Source of the DNA: Podochytrium sp. JEL0797
Taxonomy: Eukaryota; Chytridiomycota; Chytridiomycetes; Chytridiales; Chytriomycetaceae
Assembly (NCBI GenBank): GCA_027596195.1
Contig: JADGJG010000623.1
Location: 1-15,298, forward strand
Direction of reading: 5' to 3'
Length of the DNA stretch: 15,298 nucleotides
Under the pieces are notes generated by a model. That model did not search any database and was not told where the DNA came from. It was given only the letters and a program-made list of their open reading frames with translations. Both the position numbers and the translations under genes were made by a program. The stretch's first letter is position 1. Every line of letters begins with the position of its first letter. Shown here piece by piece: positions 1-9,142 of the stretch.

Positions 1-38
1 TTTTTAATCCCTTTTATTGTGGGTTTATCCCCCCGGGC

Positions 39-78
39 AAAAAAAAAAAAAAAACCCCCCCCCCCCCCCCCCCCCCCC
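39..78. repeat. A16-C24 homopolymer tract
   Basis: Sixteen A (39-54) run directly into twenty-four C (55-78), preceded by a C-rich stretch. On the minus strand this is a run of 24 G that could fold as a G-quadruplex. Its position beside the window edge also fits a poorly assembled homopolymer or a contig end. No coding meaning is claimed; open frames through it only encode poly-Lys/poly-Pro or poly-Gly. Confidence 0.85.
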
Positions 79-503
79 ATGTGCGGGCGGATGACAAAGC
101 GGCAGCCGCTCGCATGCAACAAATCTCGAAACGAGATCTCGAAAAATGTTGATCCGAAAACCTCCCTGCCCCCACCAGCAAACTGCCTCCAAAACGAGGA
201 ATGTGACTGGTGCATTGGCCATGGCATTCTCATCTGCTTTCAACTCTCTCTCTCTCTCCGTCCCCCTTTTTTTAATGAAAGGATGTTCATTCCCCGCTCC
301 TCAAACTCCCCATCCCCGTCACAGCATCGAATCATTGCAGATTTTCAGGGGATTTGAATATGTTTAAGACTTTGCACCCTCAAAAGGGGCAAACTCTCAA
401 CACGTTCTTGTTTCCTGCCAATCCGCCGAATGATCTCTACTCAGCAACCCATTCCCATTGTTTATTTTCAAATCTAACAAAAATAAACTGACACTGATGA
501 CTG
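79..503. other. Flanking sequence without a recognisable gene
   Basis: No reading frame here has a recognisable product. It holds a CT-rich microsatellite-like stretch around 244-260, a short perfect inverted repeat (ATCTCG-AAA-CGAGAT, 123-137), and near its right end the likely 3' UTR of the minus-strand SEC20 gene. Confidence 0.5.
461..466 (-). terminator. Putative polyadenylation signal of SEC20
   Basis: TTTATT on the plus strand reads AATAAA on the minus strand, about 40 nt beyond the SEC20 stop codon at 504-506. The spacing suits a polyadenylation signal. This is positional inference only. Confidence 0.4.
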
Positions 504-1404
504 TTATAACTCGTCGTGATGGCCATGATGAATCTCAGCGACTGGTGTTGCGAAGGATATTGAATTCGAAATGGACGATGACGAAGCGAGACGCGTTGCA
601 ACAGTGGGAACAATGGTTTCGACAGTTTTTGAGACGGAATTTTTGGATGGCATCACAAGAGAGAGTCCCGGGATCCAAGCTCGCTTCCAGACGATATACA
701 ACACGGTCAACAGGAAGAAGGAGAGGCCGCCGTACAGGACGAGTTTGTCCATGATCGAGCCGCGATGGATGTCTTTGAGAATGTTTGTCGAGAGGGAGAG
801 GACGGATTCGTAGACTGAGTATTGCGCGCGGGTCTTATCGAGCATTTGGGTTGAGGATTCTGGGTCGCTTGATCAGAAAGAGGAAACAAGGCGGGGGATG
901 GTTGTACCCAGGGCCTGGACAGCCGCCACGCTCCTCTCGACCTCGTCCTTCATCATGAGAGTTGCCTGGCGCATTGCGTCAGTGAGGTCAGCGGCGGCCA
1001 TTTTTGCGCGTTCGTTTGGTTGTTTTGTTTTGTCTTTTGTTGTTGGGTGGTGGAGAAGCGCATCTCTTTCGCGGTGGGCGAGGGCGAGGCGAACGCGGCG
1101 GAGGGCAGCGCGGAGTCTGTTTATTGTTTTATTTTTAATGCCGAATAAATACAAACAAATAACACTCACTCGCTGAAGCCTCGCTCCAGCGCTACAAGCT
1201 CGGATTCGTCACTATCGCCCTCGAGTCGGAGGTCCTGGGCGGAGAGTTCAGATCAACACAGTCACTAGGGCAATTCACCTGCAGCTCAGAGACGGCAGCG
1301 CTGATGGTCCTGTGCATCTGATCAAGCGTGGCCTGGCTTGTCCCGTCACCAAGGGATGCCACGGCCTGTTGTGTCTCGTGGAACTGGGATGTCAATCGCT
1401 CCAT
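504..1404 (-). CDS. SEC20: Sec20/BNIP1-type ER SNARE, ending in HDEL
   Basis: Sec20 is the tail-region SNARE of the ER that works with Ufe1, Use1 and the Dsl1 tether in Golgi-to-ER vesicle fusion. Four exons read on the minus strand: 1404-1279, 1234-1170, 1116-908 and 859-504. The introns are 44, 53 and 48 nt with GT...AG ends; the phases agree and the total is 251 codons plus stop. Residues 1-63 form the N-terminal region. Residues 107-170 hold the Sec20 domain with the hallmark MMKDEVERS at 118-126. A single membrane segment lies at about 173-191 (LSFFLLTVLYIVWKR), followed by a roughly 60-residue luminal tail ending HDEL, as known for yeast Sec20p. The ATG at 1404 is the first in the frame, but a pyrimidine-rich stretch ending CAG just before it could be a 3' splice site, so a 5' exon is possible. 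A decayed partial copy lies at 10583-10690. Confidence 0.9.
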
Positions 1405-1422
1405 TTCTGTCGAAAAAAAACA
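1405..1422. promoter_or_regulatory. 18-bp divergent start-codon spacer (SEC20/glutaredoxin-like)
   Basis: Only 18 bp separate the outward-facing start codons of SEC20 and the glutaredoxin-like gene. That is too short for two independent core promoters, so the transcripts must overlap or begin inside the partner's coding region, unless one gene has an upstream non-coding exon. On the minus strand the spacer reads as a run of T followed by CGACAG, resembling a 3' splice site just before the SEC20 ATG. Confidence 0.5.
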
Positions 1423-1816
1423 ATGTCAAAAACAGCATCCCTCGTCACCCGCAGCATTCGCACAAGAGCTTACTCAACAGCAGAGCGAATCCCAAGACTC
1501 ACGCTTTACTCGAGAAAATACTGCGGCTTGTGCGATCACGCAAGGTAACTCTTCAACTCGGCGTCCAAGGTTCAAGCCACCTTTCTGATCGTTTCTCTCT
1601 CCCACCTTCCAACCACACAGAGACACTATTCTTTCCCTCAAGAATTCGTATCATTTCGAATTCGAGACTGAAGACATTGACTTGCCCAAAAACAAAGAGT
1701 GGAAGGAAAAATATAACTTTGAAGTCCCCGTTTTGCATATCAACTCAAAACCTGCGTTCATGAACGCTGTGCCTGTTGAAACATTGAGTCAGATTCTGGA
1801 TGCTCTGAAAGAATAA
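1423..1816 (+). CDS. Glutaredoxin-like (DUF836/YDR286C-type) protein
   Basis: This is a small thioredoxin-fold protein of the glutaredoxin-like DUF836 family (yeast YDR286C, human C5orf63), a probable thiol redox protein whose substrate is unknown. Two exons (1423-1544 and 1621-1816) flank a 76-nt intron with a CTGAT branch-like motif; the product is 105 aa. The strand opens LTLYSRKYCGLC, giving a CxxC redox pair at Cys34/Cys37. The conserved VPVLH with the cis-proline at about residue 77 follows. Residues 1-20 are basic and hydroxylated (RSIRTRAYS), which suggests a mitochondrial presequence cleaved near residues 17-19; that is inference. There is no other Met before the CxxC, so the ATG at 1423 is the only candidate in this exon. 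AATAAA overlaps the stop codon and recurs at 1852-1857. Confidence 0.88.
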
Positions 1817-2244
1817 ATGAGATATAAAAGATCGTATCCGAGATTGGAGAAAATAAATTCAAAGGGTGAAATGAGGCCAAAACATCGCGTCGTATTCCGA
1901 GGTGGCTCGTTATTGATGGTAACACTTTTAGAGGCCCAGATGGAATCGGACTTGATTCCACCAATGAAGGCGGAACTGCGACAAAACATCCAGTTGAGTA
2001 AAAGTCGCAGAGAACGCGGTAAGGGGCACTGTTGGTATTGATTCTTTTAAATCGAAGCAGCAAAATGATGTGGGTGCTGACATCGGAATTTATTTCAGCA
2101 ATGCACAGGGATTGTGAAACATGCATCCCCGGGGAGGGAGCACTCACGAATTAAGGTTCCTCTTTGGGGATCCCCATTTTCTATTCTCCTCTTTGGGTGG
2201 GGGTCTTAATTCCTTCTTGTTCAATGAATCAATGAACAAGCGCA
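1817..2244. other. Intergenic region, no recognisable gene
   Basis: It begins with the 3' UTR of the glutaredoxin-like gene (AATAAA at 1852-1857). I recognise no protein in any frame. Because the GH16 relic starts just to the right, part of this stretch could be its more decayed upstream portion; a short Cys-containing frame around 2101-2150 is vaguely GH16-like but too weak to claim. Confidence 0.45.
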
Positions 2245-2706
2245 TGTGTTGACTTTAATATTGGGGGTGGAAGATCGCGCAAATTCTGCGTATTCACATC
2301 GCCGTTCTCTCTCTCTTTCGAATAGAACCTGGGAACTGACCCCGAGATACTTCAAGACTTGGATCTTTCCCGTTCGACAGTCCTCCTTTCCAAACGTGAA
2401 TTTCCCATCAAGTATCCCAACCGAACAACACGAACGCTCCGTTTGATCAAGGTGATTATTCCTTTTTCCGAACCCCCTTTTTGGTTAAGATATTGATTGC
2501 ATTTGTGGCAGAGCTCTTTTTGGTTTTAAACGTTGCGATTGGGGGTACGAATGGATGATTTCCCGACGACCCAAGGAAGCCATGGGGCAGCAACGAGCCT
2601 CACAGCGAAATTCAGTTTTCGCAGCCTTGTCGAATTGGTTTCCAACGTGGGGTCAAGGGGCGAAAGGGGACACTTTATCGACCATGTGAAAGTTTGGGAG
2701 ATTTGA
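2245..2706 (+). pseudogene. Decayed C-terminal part of a GH16 beta-glucanase
   Basis: GH16 enzymes hydrolyse or remodel beta-1,3(4)-glucans of cell walls. The remaining pieces read CVDFNIGGG (from 2245), WELTPRYFKTWIFP (about 2330-2371), NTNAPFDQ (2427-2450), then, after a 60-nt intron at 2452-2511, LFLVLNVAIGGTNG, FPDDPRKPWG, NWFPTW and finally IDHVKVWEI with a stop at 2704-2706. This order is the usual C-terminal half of a fungal GH16 protein. Disabling changes: a frame change between the TWIFP and APFDQ parts (about 2410-2427), TGA at 2556-2558 where the family has an aromatic residue, and frame changes near 2621 and 2678. The catalytic ExDxxE segment and the N-terminus are not visible. 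The call rests on motif recognition, not an alignment. Confidence 0.7.
2427..2660 (+). repeat. Duplicated segment, left copy (GH16 part)
   Basis: About 230 bp that recur at 10692-10917 with only scattered differences, including the intron. It is the right-hand part of a two-part duplication; the left-hand part lies inside SEC20 at about 813-985. Similarity fades beyond roughly 2655. Confidence 0.85.
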
Positions 2707-2832
2707 TCCTCCTCGTGACTCTTTTCACCATCTTATATTCTAAAGCCGATGGAAAAAACAAATTCATAAATGGCTGAGCTGGTAGAATAGAATCTGAAAT
2801 TATAAATTTGCAATTCATTTTTACTGTGAATT

Positions 2833-5800
2833 TCAATGCCAAGCACTCCGTGGCTCCTCTTCAATAACAGGAACAGTTTTCTTTTTGGGGACATGCTTCA
2901 AAAACGTGTCAGAATGTGAATATGGCACGGCGTCAAAAAAGTTGGAGTACGGTGCCGACAATACTGTGGTCGCTGCACTTGTCGGCCGCTGCTGCTTCTG
3001 CTGTTTACAACTACTAGTAGAAGCGGGGCGTGATATTGATGGAATGTGAATTTCTTCTTCGGCAATGGCCGTAGCCGCGGCGGCAGCAGCGGCGGCTGTG
3101 GCATTCGCAACTGGGCTCGAGCGGGGTCGGGTTCTCCTGAACTCCAACGCGTTCATTGTTCGAAGTCCCGCAGAGATTGGACGCGCCATTTTCATTGCGA
3201 TGGACATGGCTGCAGACACTGGACGTGAACCCACGAGAGTGGTTGCTGCAGACACGGGTCGCGACGATCCTTCGCGTCGCGCTTCCGGCAAATGAATCAG
3301 TGAGGTTGATTTTTTCACGCTCGCACTTGCATTTCTGGATGGAATGTAGTTTACAGAATGAGAGGATGTGGTCACAGATTTGCTATCCCTTTCTGTCCAT
3401 TTTGATAAATCCTCACGCGGCGCATTCAAAACTGAAATTTCTATCGGCGGCTTCAGGGGTAAAACGACATGTAGCGTCTTCTTGTCCTTGAAAAAGGGAC
3501 CAGCAATGTGCTCTTCATAACTCGGCCTCCGGACATGCTTCCTTCCTGTTGGAATTTCATTCAGTGTTTCCATCCATGTCCGAACACACTCTGCGGATTC
3601 AGCCGCCGTCGCAATGTCTCGTTTAATCATTTTCTTTTCCAAAACTTGCAAGCGGCTTAATTTTCGTTTCGGAATTTCGCTGGCACCAAAGAATCCAATC
3701 TGCTTCATGAGGTCGGACAGTTTGGATCGATTGTCAATCCCCAAATACATAAGCGCTTTTTTGGCAGTCATGCGAACAACCGTGTTGGTGTCGTTGAGTC
3801 GCATGATTAGGGAATGGAAAATTGCGCGGTGATATATCCGAAATGCGGAGAGATTCGAACAGAGTTGGGCTCGGACTTGCCAAGATTCGTTATGTTCCAG
3901 AACATCCAAATGCGGGATAATAAATATGTGATATGAGTCCGGAATCAAGTCCCTTTTGAAGGTCAAGTAAATGTACAGGAGAGCTTTTGATGCCTACGAA
4001 TAAAAAAGATTGAGTTGGTCGGTTAAACCAATTTGCTTTTTATACCTCACAGCACTCAGACCACTCCCCATTGTGCATCAAATCAATGAGAGCTTTGATG
4101 ACATGTTCCAAGTCAAGCGGGTCATTTTCAGGAGACTTGAACCAAAACTGGGCAACGATTTTCCTTAGGGCCCGCGGAATGCCCGTTCCTTGTTTCATTC
4201 GCAGCAAATTCCACGCATATGCTTCAGCTTCTGAACTACTGATTCCATTCATATCTTCTACTTCCATATCGTCGGATGCATTCGAGGACACTTCCGAGTC
4301 AAATTCAATAAACTCAATTGATCGCCTTTTTGGAGGTGGAGGCAAAGTGGACGAGACTCTTGAGCTGGGTGGTAGAGGCAGATGTTGAGGAATGCTTATT
4401 TCAACAACAACCGAAGGCTCCCGCTGAATCTTTATGGATTCAGAATGATCTGCGACAAGGATGGACGAGACGGGTGTGTGCGGGATATTGATAATCTGTG
4501 AAGAAGCTCGTTGGATTTCGGTTTTGGATATTGAGGGCTTCAAGGGGGCAGGTTGAGGCGGCTTTCTTGGGGATTGGACTGATATTTTTGGCTTTGGGAT
4601 CGATGGGGGCTTCTGTTTTTTTGGACGTGGCTCTGGAGTTGATTTGTTGGCTAACGATGCCATCACGACGCCTGCGAAACTCGATCTACGCTCCGCTGGT
4701 GCCGGTAGTTGTAGGTTGGGCTCAATTTCCTCCGAGTTTTGTAGTTTAGCAGATGGAGCATCCTCAGAAGTCGGATTAGGCGTATTTGGTTTCGCCTGAA
4801 TTGACGGATTCTTCTCCAACAGTTTGCTTTTCATTCCCTCTTCTCCATCATTATCGTCAAACCACCATTCAGGCTTGTGTTGAGCAGGACTAATAGATCC
4901 TTTGCCGAGTTTTCCCTTGAGAGAATAACTGACAATGGTCGGAATCGGCACGATCACGCGTTTTTCCACCACAATCGAGTTGGGAATCGCAACTCCTCCT
5001 CTTCTCAAATTTTTCTTGATTTGATCCCTCCTTCCCACCACGTCGGCGAGACTGAGTACTGGTTTCTTGGTGTTTGGGTTCACGAGCATGTCTCGCGCTA
5101 TTTCTTTTTCTTTTTGTCGCTTTTTGTTGATGCCTCCTTTCATTTTCGCAATGACAGCTGGCGGGGTTTTAGAATGTAAGTTTGACGAGCCTTGTTGTTT
5201 GGGGAGAGCGAGAGAGAAACTTACATCCGACAACCAGATTTTTTTGCACCTTCCTCCAAGCAGAATGCTCTCCGAGAAAATCGTCTTGCAATTCGTTCTC
5301 CGGAGTGGAAACATTCAAACCCGTTTCCAGAACGACATCGCTTGAATCGACTCGTCGAATCATCACGTAGTCTCCATCCAGAGTGATCTCCGAATCCATT
5401 TCCTCGACAGGTTTCGATTTGTGGATCGATGGGGGTTTGACGTGCGCAGCGTTGTGTTGTGAAGACACAAAGTTGGTTTCAAATTTGGAAGCCTTTTCGA
5501 ACGCTTCGGCTTCTTTGCTGAGAAACAATCGCCGATTTCGTCTCTATTTTATGCTGAAATCAGAAATGGATAGGGGAAACAATCACACTACTTACTCTCA
5601 ACGTTTCCTCAGGATCCACCTTCAAAACACCCCACAAAGCAATATCCCTTTCAATCCGTACTCCCATGTTGGTCGGTCGAATAATCGGATTTTTTTCAAT
5701 GTGCCATGAAAAAGAATCCGCTTCTTGCACAGCCTTTTGATCCTCATAAAAAATTCCCCAGAAATCCAAATGCGGGTCAAACAACAAGGGGCGTTCGACA

Positions 5801-8800
5801 GCATCGTCTTGGAACCCGTTCGCGTCGTTGTACTGCTCCGAGTCAAGTTCGTCGTCGGCCATAGGTTGATACTCTACGGATAAGAGTCCCGTCATTGGGT
5901 CCTGGACTTGAACTGGAATGAGGCGGTTGCTTTTCTCCAACGAATCTTTGAGGAGAGGTAGAATAAAATAATCTTGGAGGTAAACTGAAACGATTTGATC
6001 AGCAAGACCAACAAGAATATCCCCACGAAGGTTGGCAAATTGGATGGAGAAGATGCTTTGATTGAAGAGGATTTCTCTGCGACAAAATAAGGTTATCAAA
6101 AATGTTGGGAGAGATGCGGGAGATAAAAACCATACCGAATGATGGCTCCTTTACTGTTCCATACTTTGACCGCGCCAACTGCATCCGACGTGACCCAGAT
6201 GTCGTGCACTGAGTTGCTTGCAACATACGTAATCATCGCCGGCTTTTTGTCCAGGTTTTGCCTCGGGTGAAGTTTGGCTGCGCAGAAAAGGGAGATCAGC
6301 AAGAAATTAAAAAGGAGCAGACCATTACCATCAGACTCGTACGAAAAGATGCGCAGCTTTCCATTCCAAGGAAATGCAATCGTTTTCGAATACGGGTTGA
6401 TGCACATTATAGAGTTGACAAGGTGCGGGTTTTCGAATCGCGAGTCGTTTAAATGACACAAAGTCAGAATGGCCTGACAGGTCAGCAGATAGGGTGATTT
6501 ACTGTGATCATCCTCGTGAATTCCAGACGAAGCGTCCCTCGCTGAAATGTTCCACACTTTGATTTGAAAATCTGCGCAAAAAGGAATTCAATGATTGTTT
6601 CGGCGAAAAAGCACATACCTTTGCCTGCTGAAATCAACAAAAAGTTGACTTGATCGAACAGGAGCGCCGTGATTTCGGCCGAATGCGCTTGCACAACCAT
6701 CTCCTGCTTTCCCTTGTGATGGACTCCCAGATTCATCAGCTGCCCATTCGCAGCACCACCAACCAAAAAGAAATGCGATTTGAACTGATTTTTTCTGTCT
6801 ACTGCCTCCTGATCGTCAACATCAATGTGTGGAGGGTCCGAGATGAAATGGATTCCTCGAATGCAGTTGATGGGCTCCCACCCTATTTGGGCGGAAGGGA
6901 GCTCCCACATTTCAACGATTCGCATGGGATTTGTTTTGGCACTATAAACAAGGATGTCTCCATTGGCGTTGTGAACAAATATTTTCTCTGTTGGAGTTGG
7001 GATTTAGAAATTACTTCGCGCATCTACGCCTTGAATCGTACCGGACAACGTGTCATATTCCATCTCAACCGGCACTTCCTCCTTATACATGGGAAACCCA
7101 ACCACAAGCACCTCTCCTGTTATTGGACTAATCAATCTCAAACTCCCATCCAAATATCCACACAACAGCCTCGCGGGTCGGAAGCACGGCCGCGTGTATC
7201 GCTGAATCAAAAACGGCCGCGCGTTGGCGAAACTGAATTCGTGATAGGTCCGATTCAAGGTCCAGAATTGGATCGAGTCGGCAGAATGGAGCAGCATGGT
7301 TTCTTTGGTTCCTGTGAACTGGAGATGCGTGATGGGAATTCCCACGTCGTGTCGGTAAATCTGTAGACCCAAGTCGATGTTCCACATTCTCAAGGTTCCA
7401 TCCAGCGAGCTCGAAAGGACCACGGGGAAAGCTCCTGCTGCAGCATGAATGACTGGTTCGAGAAGGTGGAGAGTCGTTAGAGGGGCCGTGTGCTTGTCAA
7501 ACTCGTGAATCAGACGGTTTTGAATGTTGAACACTTTCAAGGCACCCGACTTGAACCCAACCACAAGATATTCGAGAGGCTCGTAAAAGTCAAAACATGT
7601 GATTGTAGAAATAGGATCTCCTCTAAAAGAGTCGAGAAAAGCGCCGGTTTTAAAGTCAAAGTAGTAAATGAAGTTGTCACAGCCTGCAATAATCCGATCA
7701 AACGTGCGGTCGTATTTTATAACCGTGATCCATTGGTCAAATTCGAAAGTGTGTAGGATAGTGAGCTCATGCGTGAGGGTAAATGTCTGAATGTGGTGTA
7801 GTGTTGAGCGCGAGATTTTGTAAACTCGGATCGCCGCCGCCTCTCCGCACAGAAGGCAGCTTTTCGATTCGATGAATTCCATGCTTCAAATAAAGAATTT
7901 AATATTTCGCTTATAAAGCATTCTCAATAGATACCTGAGAATTGGAGATGGAACATTTTCAATGGCCAGCTCCATGAAATGCATGTCGAGAATCTGCAAT
8001 GTTTCACGGTCAAAGGAACGAGACGATGATGACTGGATTACCTTCAGTCGCAATTGATTGCTGAAAACGATATATACACGCCACTTTTCGACAATCAACA
8101 AACGCTCCATTCCAGCAACACCCTTCTCTGCGGCCGCGATGGCGACCTTCAATTTCTTTGTTACGGAATTTCCGCCCCCTCCACTTGCCACAGCCTCATT
8201 TTTAAGATGTGTATCGAATCTGACAACCATTTGTGAACCTTTCAAAACTGAAAGGCTGTGTGCATCCAACGTGAGCAAAATTTGCTTTCCTGAACTCTCA
8301 TCGTGCCCCGCTGCACCCACTTTCTCCAGTTTTGCTTTTAGATTCATTGTATGCAGGCTATGCATAGCTTGCGCTGCAGAGTGTGGGATGTAAACAACGT
8401 GTTTGATGGCTGTTTTGGTTGCTGAATGTGGAGTCAATGTGTGAACGTGTTGGAATCCGAATGGGATGGTTGGGTTGACAGCAAATGCGGGATTGATTTC
8501 ATCTTGGATTGATGTGCTGGTTTGTGTTACTGACATTGTCAAAGAGCGCGTTCGATTGAGCACCTCGACTGACGTATTCAGCAGGGGTTCGGGGAGAGAC
8601 AACGATGCATCTTTTTCAAATGAACTCGATTCAGTTATTGGTGATAAGGATTCAGGTGAAGGATCGCCCCCGAGACCGAGACTTTTTAGACGCGCTGTCA
8701 GCTGTGCCCGGACACTTCGCCAAGGCAACAAACTTCGGCTATGAGAGCTCCTTGGTGGTGTGGATCCATCATTTCCCTGCAATGCATTAAAATTGATCCG

Positions 8801-8956
8801 TTTGCGGGATTCCATCCATTTGGGGTGCCGGTTGTGATCCAAACGCGTCATGTGCGTAAAAAAATTGTCACTTTCTGAAAATACAAGAGATAGGATAATA
8901 CTACTGTATTTTTTGAAGAAGAAGCGCGTTTCGGAATTGTCAGATATGCATTCCAT
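2833..8956 (-). CDS. Large WD40-HEAT protein, probably flagella-associated (WDR87/WDR97-like)
   Basis: Nine exons read on the minus strand: 8956-7935, 7883-7042, 6987-6619, 6571-6329, 6277-6136, 6076-5596, 5543-5225, 5157-4046 and 3993-2833. The eight introns are 47-67 nt with GT...AG ends, and all phases join to 1,896 codons plus stop. Residues 1-200 are Ser/Pro-rich. Residues about 240-900 hold WD40 blades (GALKVFNIQ, GTLRMWNID, FQIKVWNIS, GAVKVWNSK), then REILFNQS and RGDILVGLADQ. Residues 1140-1450 are a basic, proline-rich linker. Residues about 1450-1600 are helical HEAT-like (ESWQVRAQLCSNL, VVRMTAKKALMYLG). The C-terminus has repeated RP-x-SA motifs (1755-1850) and an alanine run. WD40 plus HEAT and RP-x-SA motifs suggest a ciliary protein near WDR87/WDR97; the family name is tentative. 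An in-frame ATG at 8851 is an equally good start (1,861 aa). It is divergent from the gene at 9143. Confidence 0.72.
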
Positions 8957-9142
8957 TGAGACAAATCCTTGCCTCCCAACACAATCGATTTGGCAAGAAG
9001 GGAAGAGTGGCGCGCGTTCCGTTTAATATTACTAAACGGGTTCTAAAGGCATCATCGCTTGATTTGGTGAATAAAAACACGCGTTTTGCAGGGTGGTCGG
9101 TGGGAGATTTCCAATTTCCCTTCTCTTTTGGTTTCTTCGAAA
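8957..9142. promoter_or_regulatory. Divergent promoter with inverted repeat
   Basis: A 186-bp region between two outward-facing genes. It holds a perfect 7-bp inverted repeat, CCGTTTA-N7-TAAACGG (9019-9039), and a pyrimidine-rich stretch just before the ATG at 9143. The repeat could bind a dimeric factor. It is not an RFX X-box as I know that motif. Confidence 0.4.

Noticed and set aside
1758..2147. A 129-aa minus-strand open frame downstream of the glutaredoxin-like gene
   Set aside because: No recognisable motif, it overlaps the end of the real gene, and composition looks non-coding.
6650..7366. A 238-aa plus-strand frame
   Set aside because: It lies antisense to WD40-encoding exons whose phases join precisely; its protein has no domain character.
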